Source: Hemerocallis citrina (lineage: Eukaryota; Streptophyta; Magnoliopsida; Asparagales; Asphodelaceae). Taken from it: a stretch of DNA of 64,000 nucleotides. The stretch is from NCBI GenBank assembly GCA_017893485.1, contig CM030362.1:32406089-32470088 (forward strand). The letters are read 5' to 3'. A program made the translations under genes and the position numbers. The notes beneath the pieces are model-generated. The model saw only the letters and a program-made list of their open reading frames with translations, had not been told where the DNA came from and searched no databases. Positions 12,780 to 23,321 of this stretch are shown piece by piece (position 1 is the stretch's first letter; every line of letters starts with the position of its first letter).

Positions 12780-13800
12780 ATTCAAATACACACATGCCAA
12801 GAAGACAATCAGATGCATGAAATCAGCTTCATTAACAGTGAAAGAAGATGAGGCCTATGCTAGCAGCATACTTAGTTTGGAAGTGAACACATTTTTGGTT
12901 AAAAAATCATGCCAAAGAGGGCAATCAGGTTACTTTAACAGTATCTTAAAATGAAAATTTCCATTATCCGAGCTTATATGTTGCTCTACTAATTCTTGAG
13001 CCCAACTAAATCTAAAACCCAATTGTTGTGCATATCCGGAGGATTTTGGCATACAGCTATAGCATCCTCAGTTCACAGTGAACCCATTTAATATAAAAAA
13101 ACATGCCAAGAAGGCAATCGGATGCATGAAATAAGCTTCATTAACAGTAAAAGAAGATGAAAATTCTAGCAGCATACTTAGTTAGGAAGTGAACCCATTT
13201 TTTGTTAAAAAATCATGCCAAAGATGGCAAACAGGTTACTTTAACAGTATCTTGAAATGAACATTTTCATTATCTGAGCATATATGTTGCTCTACTAATT
13301 CTTTAGCCCAACTAAATCTAAAACCCAATTGTTCAGCATATCCGGAGGATTTGGGCATACGTAGCTATAACATCCTCAGTTCACAGTGAACCCATTTTGG
13401 TTAAAAAAACATGCCAAGATGACTATCAGATGCATGGAATAAGCTTCTTTAACAATAAAAGAAGATGAAATTTCTAGCAGCATACTTAGTTTGGAAGTGA
13501 ACCCATTTTTGGTTAAAAAATCATGCCAAAGAGGGCAATCTGCAGGTAACTTTAACAGTTTCTTGAAATGAAAATTTACATTATCTGAGCATATATGTTG
13601 CTCCACTAATGGTTGTGCCCAACTAAATCTAAAACCCAATTGTTGTGCATATCCGGACCATTTAGGCATACGTAGCTATAGCATCGTCAGTTCACAGTGA
13701 ACCCATTTTATATCAAAAAAATATGCCAAGAAGACAATCAGATGCATGAAATCAGCTTCATTAACAGTATAAGAACATGAAAATTTCCATTACCTAATCA
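12780..13800 (+). repeat. Diverged copies of the 318-bp unit
   Basis: Four recognisable copies have the GATGCATGAAAT landmark near 12817, 13126, 13434 and 13746, a period of 308-312 bp. They are clearly less alike than the units of the main array and are probably the older source. They lie just upstream (on the minus strand) of the TnpA-like start codon. Confidence 0.85.
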
Positions 13801-13914
13801 TATATTTTTCTATTAATTCTTCATCCCAACTAAACCATTCATGTTAAGGAAATCAACATGCATCTATCAGAAAAAAACATGCTAAGTTTCAAAAATTAGG
13901 GGAATCAACAGATG

Positions 13915-14225
13915 ATACCGAAGAGAGAGAGAGCGGGGCGACGAGCGCGGGGGGAGGAGATAGAGAGAGAGCAGGGCGACACGGTCGTTTCCGTTCGCCG
14001 ATTCACCTCCAAATCGGGATAGGGAGGAGGGAAATCGAAAATGGCAAAGGGAAGAAGGGACGATGACGAATGTTCGAAGGCCGTCGAAGAGGACGAAGCG
14101 GCGGAGGCAAACGCGCGGGAAGTAGAGCGAGAAAGGAGGGAAAACGAAGCGCCTTGTTTTTTATTTTTTTGGGGTTTGGGGAAATGGCGAGCGAAAGGTT
14201 AGGGTAGATGGGATTTATCGCAGCT
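13915..14225 (-). other. GC-rich segment, possible leader/promoter of the TnpA-like gene
   Basis: After AT-rich repeats the base composition switches to GC- and purine-rich sequence (GAGAGAGAGAGCGGGG, gaggagggaaatcg). A shorter relative is at 9695-9760. The position upstream of the minus-strand gene suggests a transcribed leader or promoter; no TATA box stands out. Confidence 0.3.
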
Positions 14226-14227
14226 TT

Positions 14228-14443
14228 TCACCGGCATTTTAATTAGACACGCCGGTGAATCATACACTTCACCGGCGTTTTTAAATAAAACGCCGGTGAA
14301 TACGCGGATTCACCGGCGTTTTAATTCGGCCGCCGGTATATAACCATCCCATCTGGTGCCCCATTCCTAATCGCTACCTACCCCGGCGCTACTAGTAAAA
14401 CGCCAGGGAAAATTCGCCGGTAAATCGAGTTTCTTTTGTAGTG
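14228..14443. repeat. Right subterminal repeats and terminal inverted repeat of the CACTA element
   Basis: ACCGGCG/CGCCGGT motifs in both orientations, ending in TTTCTTTTGTAGTG, the reverse complement of the left end. This block is shorter than the left one, the asymmetry usual for CACTA elements. Confidence 0.92.
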
Positions 14444-14446
14444 CTT

Positions 14447-15902
14447 GCAAAACCATACTTGGGAACTAGTGGATCTTCCACCGGGTAGTAAACCTTTAGG
14501 TTCCAAGTGGATCTTCAAGAGAAAAATAAAACCTGATGGATCAATTGATAAATACAAGGCAAGACTTGTAATTAAAGGTTATAAACAAAAGGAGGGTCTT
14601 GATTACTTTGATACATATTCTCCTGTGACGAGAATAAATTCCATTAGGATGGTACTTGCCGTAGCAGCTCTACGCAATCTTGAAGTACATCAAATGGATG
14701 TAAAAACAGCTTTTCTTAATGGAGATTTAGATGAAGAAATCTACATGGAACAACCTGAGGGTTTTTCAGCTCCAGGACATGAAAAGAAAGTGTGTAAACT
14801 GGTGAAGTCATTATATGGCTTGAAACAAGCTCCAAAACAGTGGCATGAAAAATTTGACAATGTCATGATGACAAATGGTTTCAAGATCAATGAATGTGAT
14901 AAATGTGTATATGTCAAAGACACAGAAGATGGATATGTCATTATATGTTTGTATGTAGATGACATGCTTATTATTGGAAGCAATGATCAGATAATTAAAT
15001 TTGTTAAAAACATGTTAAACTCGAGGTTTGACATGAAAGACATGGGACTAGCTGATGTTATATTGGGAATTAAAATCACAAGAACATCAGACGAGCTTAT
15101 TTTAAGCCAGTCACATTATGTTGACAATATTCTTGGAAAATTTGATAAAGATAATTCTGGAATTGCGAGAACTCCAATAGATCTAACTTTACACTTATCC
15201 AAGAATAAAGGGGAGAGTATTTCTCAAGTAGAATACTCTAGAATCATAGGCAGTCTAATGTACTTAATGAGTTGTACAAGACCAGACATAGCCTATGCAG
15301 TAAGTAAACTAAGCAGATACATGAGTAATCCTGGAAACGAGCATTGGCAAGCAATTATAAGAGTACTGAAGTACTTGCGTTTTACTCGTAACTACGGGCT
15401 GCACTATACGAGATACCCGGCTGTACTTGAAGGATACAGTGATGCAAACTGGATATCGAGTGATAATTCAAAATCCACTAGTGGCTATGTGTTTACACTA
15501 GGTGGTGCAGCAGTTTCTTGGAAATCCTCGAAACAAACAGTGATCGCTAAATCCACGATGGAATCAGAATTTATCGCATTAGACAAATGTGGGGAAGAGG
15601 CTGAATGGTTACGCCACTTCCTTGAGGATATTCCAAGGTGGACGAAGCCTGTGCCTCCAATCTGCATACATTCAGATAGTCAATCTGCAATTTGTAGAGC
15701 ACAGAGCAATATGTATAATGGTAAATCTAGACATATTCGTCGAAGACATAATACCATTAGACAACTACTCTCTACTGGGGTTATCTCTGTGGACTATGTA
15801 AAGTCAAAAGATAATATTACGGATCCACTAACCAAAGGGTTAAACAGAGAGTTAGTTGATAAATCATCAAGGGGAATGGGACTAAAGCCCATGAAAGAAT
15901 AA
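14447..15902 (+). pseudogene. copia element 1 reverse transcriptase and RNase H (3' half)
   Basis: The frame resumes right after the CACTA target duplication and runs without a stop to the TAA at 15900-15902. RT motifs are complete: the [11 protein letters not shown] block, [20 protein letters not shown] and the catalytic [10 protein letters not shown] (about 14948). RNase H follows with YSDANW, TSGYVF, STMESEF and the C-terminal [15 protein letters not shown] block. It is out of contact with its gag-integrase half only because of the 8.9-kb insertion. The catalytic residues needed for reverse transcription are present here, unlike in the second and third copia elements of this window. Confidence 0.95.
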
Positions 15903-16439
15903 GTCGATACAATGGAAACCCAACCTAGTTGACTGGAGATCCCAAAATCTAGGTTCAAAGGGACAACTAAATTGTAAAGACCAAGTTAGATCACTGTGGG
16001 GATTTTTCCATGTCCATTCCCATAATGAAACAGTGATGCCCGCAAGGTAACAGGTTAAGCTAGGCTTTTAATGATTCTTATGCGTCGGATATCCGAGCAG
16101 AGTAATGCGGGTTACTCTTAAGTAAGAAATCACCTATGTAAGATGGAAGAATGGCCGCTTCCAAGGGAATAATATAGGGCAATATTCCTGTTAAAATCTT
16201 GCAGAACCAGGCGTATGTTCATGGCCAAAACGAACATAACAGTGAGAACTGAAAAAGCGTTAGAAAGATTTCTGTGTGAGATATGTCATCGTTTACACAA
16301 ATGGCAGAACAGTTCAAAGACATCGCGTCTACTGTTTAGTTAGTAAAGTAAACATATTTTCATAAGGGAAGGTTCAAAGGGTAACACCTACCTATCCTAT
16401 GCAGAAATCAATCGTTGAATTCTATCACCAAGTCTGTCG

Positions 16440-16513
16440 GGTCAGTCCGTCGTGTCAGTCTGTCGTGTCAGTCTGTCCTGTCTGTGGTCGTCAATTTTCA
16501 TTCATGTGGGGAT
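16440..16513 (+). repeat. 13-bp minisatellite and polypurine tract before the 3' LTR of copia element 1
   Basis: GTCAGT(C/T)(C/T)GTCGT-type units start at 16441, 16454 and 16467, followed by further GTCTGTC steps. The polypurine tract GTGGGGA (16506-16512) ends one base before the LTR. The tract primes plus-strand DNA synthesis in LTR elements. Confidence 0.75.
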
Positions 16514-17579
16514 TGTTAGAAAATGAGTGTTTTAGACACCATTTTCGAACCGATTTTTGAGCAATTTTTTGGGTAAGATCCTCAATGAATTATTGAGAGA
16601 TCTTGATTGATTTGTGTTCTCCTTCGTGAGTAGATCAAAATCATATATTGGTTCGCTAAAATCGGTTAAGGGGTGAATGAGAAATTGTCTCTCAAAGTGA
16701 GATGTTTTCATTCTTAAAAATGGGTTAAGGGAACATAGTCCCACATCGGAAATAACAAAGGAAATAGAAGAGGATATATAGTAATCTCCTTCTAAGCATT
16801 GTAAGATGGCTAGAAGAGAGGCTCTCTCTCGCGCGTGCAGGGGGGGGGGTGCAAATCACGGACCGGATTACATGCGACTTGTGTGTGCCCGCACGACCTG
16901 CGGACACGAATGCCGGACCGATTTGATCCCACCCCGTGCAGAGCCATTTTTTGCTACAGTTTTCCTTTTGTAACGCTGAAATGAATGCAGAAACGGTTCT
17001 GTCTGCCGTTTCAGTGCTGTATTTAATATTTTGTCTGCCGTTACACTGAAGGCATTCAATTCGTTGTCTGCCGTTACAGTGAAGGCTGTTAATGCCTTGT
17101 CTGCCGTTACAGTGAAGGCTGTTAATGCCTTGTCTGCCGTTACTGATTTAACCCAGGCTCTATAAATAGAGGCCTCCCCTTTACTTTCTTCCCTGCAAAA
17201 ACCAGATCTTCTTCTCTCCTTCTCTGAGTCTTCTTCTGTGCTGTTGTTGGTAAGTTGGTGATAGGTTCAAGCGCTTGTACTCAGTTCGGGAGTGGTACGT
17301 GGTGCCTACGGGATCGCTCCAAGTCGTTGCATCCTGGGAGACAGACGCCTCCGTTCATTCCAGTAACCGGAAAGAGGCAAAATCTATTTTAAGGACACTG
17401 TGTGATACACAGGCCTCGGCTTCCTTGGAGTTGTACTTTTCATTTGTTTCTTGTAAGTTGTTTTATTAATTTTTTTTTTCTTTTCTTTCGGTTTTTCTCT
17501 CTCCTGTTCTCTTCTATGTGTTTCTGTGCCTCTCTATCTTTCGATTGTAAAACGAATTTTGTAAACATTATTTGTAACA
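16514..17579 (+). repeat. 3' LTR of copia element 1
   Basis: 1066 bp, TGTTAG...AACA, matching the 5' LTR throughout. It has a shorter G run, one fewer 33-bp unit, a small insertion after the GATCCCA at about 16930 and scattered substitutions. Its TATA box is at 17161-17168. The target duplication copy TATAC follows at 17580-17584. Confidence 0.95.
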
Positions 17580-17584
17580 TATAC

Positions 17585-18297
17585 CATGCTAGAAATTGAA
17601 TTGATGAATATGCTAAGAGAAACTAGTTAAATTGGCCACATGATTGTTAAAAAGTGACTAATTAGAAATGAGATTAATTCTTGATAAATTGGTTGATAAT
17701 TGATATGATTGTGACTATTAAAATAGAAATTGTCATGTTGCTATGGAATATGTATTTTTGAACCACGCTAGATTAAAAAAATTTGCTTGTGAATGACAAG
17801 TTTGTTAATTAAACTGTTGATATGTGTTTTTCAAGTAGTGCAACATTAATATGAAAATAAAAGGAAATATGTTCTAGAATGTTTTTAGAAATAAAAGTAA
17901 GAAAACATCATTTTGTGAAAATTGTATTGCCAAATTGTCATGGTTGCTTTTTAAAGTCGAAAATGTAGACTTAAAATATAAATAGGGAAGAGAATTCACT
18001 TTAAATGTTAAAATAATGATGTTTAAATTACTGTTATGCTACAAATTTCTAAGATTGAGAATCTGAAATTTTTTATGATACATCATCGCAAAATTGTATG
18101 GCTGAAAATTCTACTCCATTTGATGGATGGGCAAATGAACTTCAAATTACTTGATTTCTTTATGTTATGCTATCTAAGGTGTGTAGAGTGAAATGGCCAG
18201 TTCGGATTTTTCATAGGGGGTCTACTTCGGGAGTTCTAACGGAGTTCTCACCAAATTAGTTCTCAACCGAAGGGCTCCATATATATATATATACACA
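17585..18297. other. AT-rich non-coding DNA
   Basis: No gene is seen. Near 18215-18265 short inverted words (cttcgg / ccgaag) and an (AT)n run precede the probable Helitron end. Confidence 0.5.
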
Positions 18298-18639
18298 CTA
18301 GTTGGAATGTACCGTGTACCAAGTGCACGTGACTTGGTGCACATAAATGGTGAAAAATTTATCTAAACATACTTGTATTTAGCACACCCATATTCTTCAA
18401 AGTACAAATTCGACAATGTCAATCATCTTAAAAAGCAAACCATGAATTTCATAATTACTCCAACGACAACAAGCTCATCGAAATTAGATTTGAATCAAGT
18501 ATAATCAATGTATTTTTCATAAGCTATATCATCATTTTCGACTTTAACTTTCTTAAACTTAAAACTGATATTAAAAAAGGTTATTAAAAAAAAACAAATT
18601 AGTAAATCCTAAACTGATATCATCGTATTTTTCAGAAGA

Positions 18640-20040
18640 TCAATCATCACTTTCGACTTTAACTTTCTTGAGGTTAAAATTGCTTGTAATTTCTTGTTCA
18701 TCCTTTTTAATTTTGCATCCTGTCAATATTCTTGTAGTTGTTCTTCCATATTGGACATCCTGTACTTTGATAAAAAATGTATACTCATCTCCAATGCATT
18801 TCTTGGTCCGTCTATCTAATTCTTCAACATTTTCCCCCTGCATATATAGAATTATGAAATTAGCTCTTAATTAATTGTAACACAATGAGAATAACATATT
18901 ATACCTTATTCTTAATATCTTCCAGGTCTTTTGCGGAACAACCAATGATGCACATTGCTTCCTCATCAAATAAAGTCAATTCTGCCACTGCACTTATATC
19001 TTTTATTGTGATTTTGAATACATATCTGTAACAAGTTATTTTTAGTTTTTTTTTATTTATTGTTTTTTTTAATAATTTGATTGAAGAATGGAAAGATGGA
19101 AAATTAACAATATGGTGTTTTGTATACCTTGGCTCATATTCAACATTATTCTTTTTACATTTTCGACAATAAGCTTCATCATTTTCAACATTGACTTTTG
19201 TTGAACAGATTTTGCATGCAATGTACCATGGATCTCTAACTTCTTTGACACTTTTGATCAAAACTTTGCAATAGTAGTATTTTGCCTTGAAATATGGAAA
19301 AAAAATTAAAGTCATCAAAATATTTATAGACATATATAGAATTGAACAGAAAATTTAAAAATAATTTCATTATTCATAATACCTCCGAAGAATTTTCATC
19401 TGCCCAATAGAGAATGTCAGATAGTTTCACTTCTTCCACATCCATTACTTTTCTTTTGTTTATTTGCAAGGAATTACTTTTTAACAAAATTTCGTTACAG
19501 TTTATCCTGAAACAAACAAACAAAATTATTTTAAATGATACTCCAAAAGGCAACAATTGAAGGATTAAATATACAAAATAAATTATACCATTCTTGAATT
19601 TTATATGCCTCTGGTTCATTCGGATTTATCTCTATTGTAGTATTGTTTGTTGATGTGAGAGAGTATCCTGTTTTAAAAAGTCAATAATAAATAAATAAAT
19701 AAAATATATAATAAATAACATTATTAATTGTTATTGTGTATAATTACCTCCAAAGCTTGAGGTTTTTATAGAGGTAATTGTAATAATTAGCATGTTGGGT
19801 GATAATTCTTTCAGAGCTTTTCCTTCCTTGATTGCTAGTTCTCCCCATAACGTAAGTAAGATTGGTTTTGACCTTAAATTATGACAAAACGTATGAATTA
19901 CAAAACCATTATGTAAATTATTATATAACTTAATTAATTGAATCCTACAACTGTAAGATTTCGCTTCTTTACTTCATTACCATATTTTGAGTCTACCTTA
20001 TCTACATCTCCTGCATTAATTACTGTTAAACAAAGATCTG
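18640..20040 (-). pseudogene. RPA70-like single-strand DNA-binding protein (OB domains B and C)
   Basis: Minus-strand exon pieces match the large subunit of replication protein A in order. Near 20033-19950 is the start of DNA-binding domain B (an NAGDVDKV...KKRNLTV block). At about 19868-19747 is its LTLWGELA strand. At about 19671-19591 is INPNEPEAYKIQEW. Then, at about 19285-19128, comes domain C with a zinc ribbon (CKIC...CRKC) and VRDPWYIAC. At about 19027-18905 is ITIKDISAVAELTLFDEEA, and the C-terminal tail is at 18842-18640. Introns have GT/AG borders, for example at 19128 and 19028. The N-terminal and domain A parts are missing. RPA coats single-stranded DNA in replication and repair; a truncated transposon-borne copy may bind DNA or be inert. 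I did not establish that a continuous frame survives. Confidence 0.75.
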
Positions 20041-20194
20041 TAGTTCAATGCAATTAGTATTTGATATCCTTTATTAGTAATAGACAATTATATACATATC
20101 AAAGGGGATTAGGGAAACCCTAGCCATCATAAAACCCTAGATGAAGAGGACGGTTGGGGAAGAGGGAGAAGAAAGAGGGGATAGAATGAGGGCC

Positions 20195-20206
20195 CTATTT
20201 ATATCT
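20195..20206 (-). promoter_or_regulatory. TATA box with telo-box and GGGCC motifs upstream of the RPA-like gene
   Basis: On the minus strand GATATAAATAGG lies downstream of GGCCC motifs and upstream of a pyrimidine-rich leader with two AAACCCTA-type telo-boxes, and then ATGATGGCT at 20130. Telo-box plus GGGCC (site II) elements are typical of plant replication and ribosomal-protein promoters, which fits an RPA gene. The leader coding exon is very short and its junction to the next exon is unclear. Confidence 0.5.
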
Positions 20207-20282
20207 GGGCCTTTACGATGTGTTTGCGGGCTTGGACTGGTTTTAATCAGGTCGGGTAATCAACGACCAAGATCTAATCATT

Positions 20283-21512
20283 ATACATATCAAATGAACG
20301 ACCTAGATTAGATCTGTAGATCTAAATAAAACAAGATGGATGGCATAGATCTCATACCAGGCAAAATATTCTTAGTTTTGCATATATTCTAAGAATTGGT
20401 GGCCAGATAAATATTGGAAGTAATTATTTTATTGGCAATAAGAGAGGAATTCAATCTCAGGAAATATAAGGAATGCCAAAGATTCATGGGTCATACCAAA
20501 ACTGTGTGACATGATATTTAAGTTGAATGTCATTTTTTTTATATGATGCTCTTCACTTTAGTTTTTCTGGCTAATTCAAGCAACATAATGGGGAATTAGT
20601 TTGAAGCTACAGTCAATAGTCTTTATTGGATCATATCTCCGTTCTAGCTAAGGCTAGCCATCTAGAACAAACATTTGATTGGAACTGCAATCATGCACAT
20701 CATATGGAGAATATGGAAACTTCAAAATTCAATCAGCTTTCATTTCATTCAAAATTTTAACAAGGGAACTTGGAACTAATGCCATCAATTGATCTTAGAG
20801 ATGCATGAGCTAAGATCCATTTCCTCATGCCATAACATTTTAAGACTAAATTTGAATATATCCAGCAGATAATTCCCCCTAATGATTTTTTAAAGTAAAT
20901 TTAGATGGAGCGGTGGATGATTATAAGAGTGGAGTTTCTTTTATCATTCGAGATGTATGACTATTGACAAGACTTCTTCTAACCTAACAAAAATGAAAAC
21001 CTTTACTGTAAATATATAGAACATATTAAATTTTTTACCAAATACAAATTTTATTATTAAGCGGCTTTCACTATATACAGAGCTATGGATTCTTTCAAGG
21101 TGAGTGGATTGTTTGCTCAATGTTTCATGATGTACAGAGGATGGTGTTGGGATTTGTGGATCGGAAACAAGTCGAGAATCAAGAAGAATGTTCAAGAATG
21201 GACCTAAATAATATTATTGGTCAATGGATGGATTTAGAAATAAATAATCCTACAAAGAAAAGAAAATTGAAAGCTCATGAGGGACTTGCATGAATTTTCG
21301 CATTTAGGAAGGAAAAGAAAAGCATGTTTCTCTATTGCTTTTGCAGCAGCATGGGGTAGTCTACCGGAATTGGTTTGGAATTGGTTTTGGGCCGAGTTTT
21401 GGGCCTTCTTCCATTATGGATATTTTAGTGACAATATATTATATATCAAATGAACAATCTAGATTAGATCTGTAGATCTAAATAAAACAAGATGAACGGC
21501 TCAGATATCATA
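20283..21512 (+). repeat. Two-copy ~65-bp repeat within the Helitron candidate
   Basis: The block atcaaatgaacgacctagat...aataaaacaagatg near 20283-20350 recurs at about 21447-21512 with few changes. On the minus strand the outer copy would be the Helitron 5' end and the inner copy lies upstream of the RPA-like promoter, as if the end region had been duplicated inward. Confidence 0.7.
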
Positions 21513-21540
21513 TAGATAGATTTATTCTTGCTTTTATAAT
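20360..21540. other. AT-rich stretch with no recognised gene
   Basis: I see no coding similarity between the RPA-like promoter and the (AT)n run, apart from the repeat noted above. A second GGGCC-rich patch near 21385-21410 resembles the promoter patch at 20190. Confidence 0.5.
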
Positions 21541-21541
21541 A

Positions 21542-21543
<2 letters not shown>

Positions 21544-21583
<40 letters not shown>
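21544..21583. repeat. (AT)n microsatellite
   Basis: About twenty uninterrupted AT dinucleotides. It adjoins the proposed Helitron 5' end, and Helitrons favour AT-rich targets. Confidence 0.95.
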
Positions 21584-21585
<2 letters not shown>

Positions 21586-21959
21586 GCTATATAAAACCAA
21601 AAAATTAGAATAAATAATATGAAAAGCTGAAAAATATTATCAAAAGGAAATTGACTGAAGTTACTTTAATTCAATACCTTTTCTTTGATGTCCTCCAGTA
21701 TCCCATATCCCATGGATTACTAAGTACATATATTTATATTGCACCATTAACATTTAGAGTGGAAGAAAAATATGAGAAATACAAGATTAAGTTTTATTGG
21801 CTATAACTTTTTTTTTGAAGCGAAATTACATGACTATATAACATATTACATCACATCATTGTTATGAAAAAAACATTTTTAGTGCATGATAGTTTTGAAA
21901 GTAATCAAACAAGTTTATCTCACATTAATTTGTAAAGAAATTAAGAGTATCATATTTGG

Positions 21960-22210
21960 TCGGCCTAAAGGTAGGACGTGACTTCATTAGCACCAATCTG
22001 CCCTGAGCTCAAGAGGCTCGACGCAAACTCTCAAAAAACATAAATTTGGGGACCCTAAAAAAATGTACAAATTGTAATTTGATTTCACGCGTAAAATACA
22101 TATATTTAGGAATAAGGAAAAACTTTTTTGGGCCCCTCTTAAATTGTATAAAAATCGGGGGCCTGAGGCGGCCGCCTCTCCGGCATCTACCTCAGGGCTG
22201 GCCCTGCAAG
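21960..22210 (-). mobile_element. Terminal fragment of a DNA transposon (hAT-like?)
   Basis: On the minus strand it starts near CAGGGCCAGCCCTGAGG, followed by a palindromic GGCGGCCGCC block and an AATTT-rich body. GC-rich CAGGGCC-type ends beside an AT-rich body recall widespread non-autonomous plant DNA elements. The opposite terminus was not located, so family and extent are uncertain. Confidence 0.3.
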
Positions 22211-22242
22211 ATTGTGATGTAGGGATTTTTGTGGTTTCTTTC

Positions 22243-22605
22243 AGTGAATTTTATTGATTGGCTTGCACACCTTAAACCGGTGATACATAATGGTATATAT
22301 AGAGTTTTTACAAATCAGATCAGATCTTATTGGTTACAGATCCTATCCTTTAGGGATGCAGTTGCAGATCTATTCTTCTGGAGTTGTTGACGCAATTGCT
22401 GATTCTTCTGTAGTTGTTGACGCAGTTGCAGATCTTTAGGGGTTGTTGAGGATTGCGTACAGTCGACTGTAGTGTGATATCAGTCGACTGTACCGAGAAT
22501 TTTGTTGCAGTAGTTGCAGGCTTATTCAGTCGACTGATGATAGGATTCAGTCGACTTATGTGAACTCAGTCGACTGATAGAAGCTCAGTCGACTTAGTCT
22601 TGACA
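22243..22605 (-). repeat. 3' LTR of copia element 2
   Basis: 363 bp. It is rich in CAGTCGACTG-type palindromes (six GTCGAC cores between about 22460 and 22595). The polypurine tract lies at 22606-22614. On the minus strand the coding frame ends within the LTR (stop at 22566). Confidence 0.95.
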
Positions 22606-23267
22606 CTCCCCTGCAAGTTGAACGGCCAAGCTTGGATGGACAACTTGTTCCTGAGGTCCTGAAACCTGTTACTGCTCAGACCTTTGGTGAAGATGTCTGC
22701 TAGCTGATCTTTTGTGGAAATGAATCGAACATTGAGTTGTTTGGAAGCAACACGTTCGCGGACAAAGTGGTAATCGATTTCGATATGCTTTGTGCGAGCA
22801 TGGAAGATAGGGTTTACTGTGAGATATGTAGCCCCTAAGTTATCACACCAAAGAGTAGGTGGAGGCATTTTTGAGTAACCAAGCTCTTTGAGTAGAGATT
22901 GGATCCATAGGAGTTCAGCGGTTGCAATTGCGATTCTGTATTCAGCTTCCGTGCTTGATCGGGAGACTGTCTTTTGCTTCCTTGCACTCCATGAGATGAG
23001 GTTGCCACCAAAGAAAATACAGTAGCCGCTTGTAGATCTGCGATCATCAGGACACCCTGCCCAGTCCGAGTCTGAATATGCATGAATGGTGGAAGTTGTT
23101 GGTGTAGACAGCTGCAAGCCATAATTGATGGTGTGTTTGAGATAGCGAAGAATTTGCTTGACAGCAGACCAATGGACATCCCGAGGGTTATGCATGAACT
23201 GACATACTTTGTTGACAGCGACTACAATGTTAGGTCGAGTGAAAGATAGATATTGCAAGGATCCCAC
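22566..23267 (-). pseudogene. copia element 2 RNase H domain
   Basis: 233 codons open from [14 protein letters not shown] to a stop inside the LTR. It shows the copia RT-RNase H connection ([19 protein letters not shown]) and RNase H with [29 protein letters not shown] and the C-terminal [15 protein letters not shown]. It lies in the same frame as the RT segment upstream; an in-frame TAA near 23322 separates them. RNase H removes the RNA template during reverse transcription. Confidence 0.95.
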
Positions 23268-23321
23268 AATACTTCTGTATTGGATAGGATCATTGTGAGC
23301 CGGCCCATCATGTTGAGAGAG

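Larger units (their letters stand above)
5548..14443. mobile_element. CACTA (En/Spm) DNA transposon nested in copia element 1
   Basis: The ends are inverted: CACTACAAAAGAAACTCG at 5548 and its reverse complement ending at 14443. The element is flanked by the 3-bp target duplication CTT (5545-5547, 14444-14446). About 560 bp at the left and 215 bp at the right are packed with direct and inverted ACCGGCG/CGCCGGT motifs, the usual subterminal binding sites of CACTA transposases. Inside are a minus-strand TnpA-like (Transposase_24) gene, a 318-bp tandem array and several copies of a leader-like segment. No TnpD (Transposase_21) coding is visible, so the element probably depends on another copy for movement. 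Removing it with one CTT copy restores continuity of the copia frame. Confidence 0.97.
1798..17579 (+). mobile_element. Full-length Ty1/copia LTR retrotransposon, interrupted by a CACTA element
   Basis: Two direct LTRs (1798-2894 and 16514-17579) start TGTTAG and end AACA. They are flanked by the perfect 5-bp target duplication TATAC (1793-1797 and 17580-17584). Between them lie gag, protease, integrase, reverse transcriptase and RNase H in copia order on the plus strand, with a purine tract (GTGGGGA) just before the 3' LTR. The coding region is split at 5547/14447 by a younger 8.9-kb CACTA insertion; without it the element would be about 6.9 kb. LTR divergence is small (roughly 1-2% substitutions by eye plus repeat-number and homopolymer changes). 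The DNA after the 5' LTR does not begin with the usual TGGTATCAGAG primer site. Confidence 0.95.
18298..21520 (-). mobile_element. Probable Helitron carrying an RPA70-like gene
   Basis: Read on the minus strand, the 3' end is CTAG at 18301-18298 followed by T. About 16-20 nt upstream is a hairpin (ACCAAGT...ACTTGGT, about 18318-18338), the signature Helitron terminus. A fitting 5' end is A|TCTATCTATATGATATC at 21520 (flanking A at 21521). The RPA1-like gene inside is a frequent passenger of plant Helitrons. No Rep/helicase coding is seen, so it would be non-autonomous. Helitrons make no target duplication, so the 5' boundary is only a best guess; the hairpin and the gene carry the call. Confidence 0.45.
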
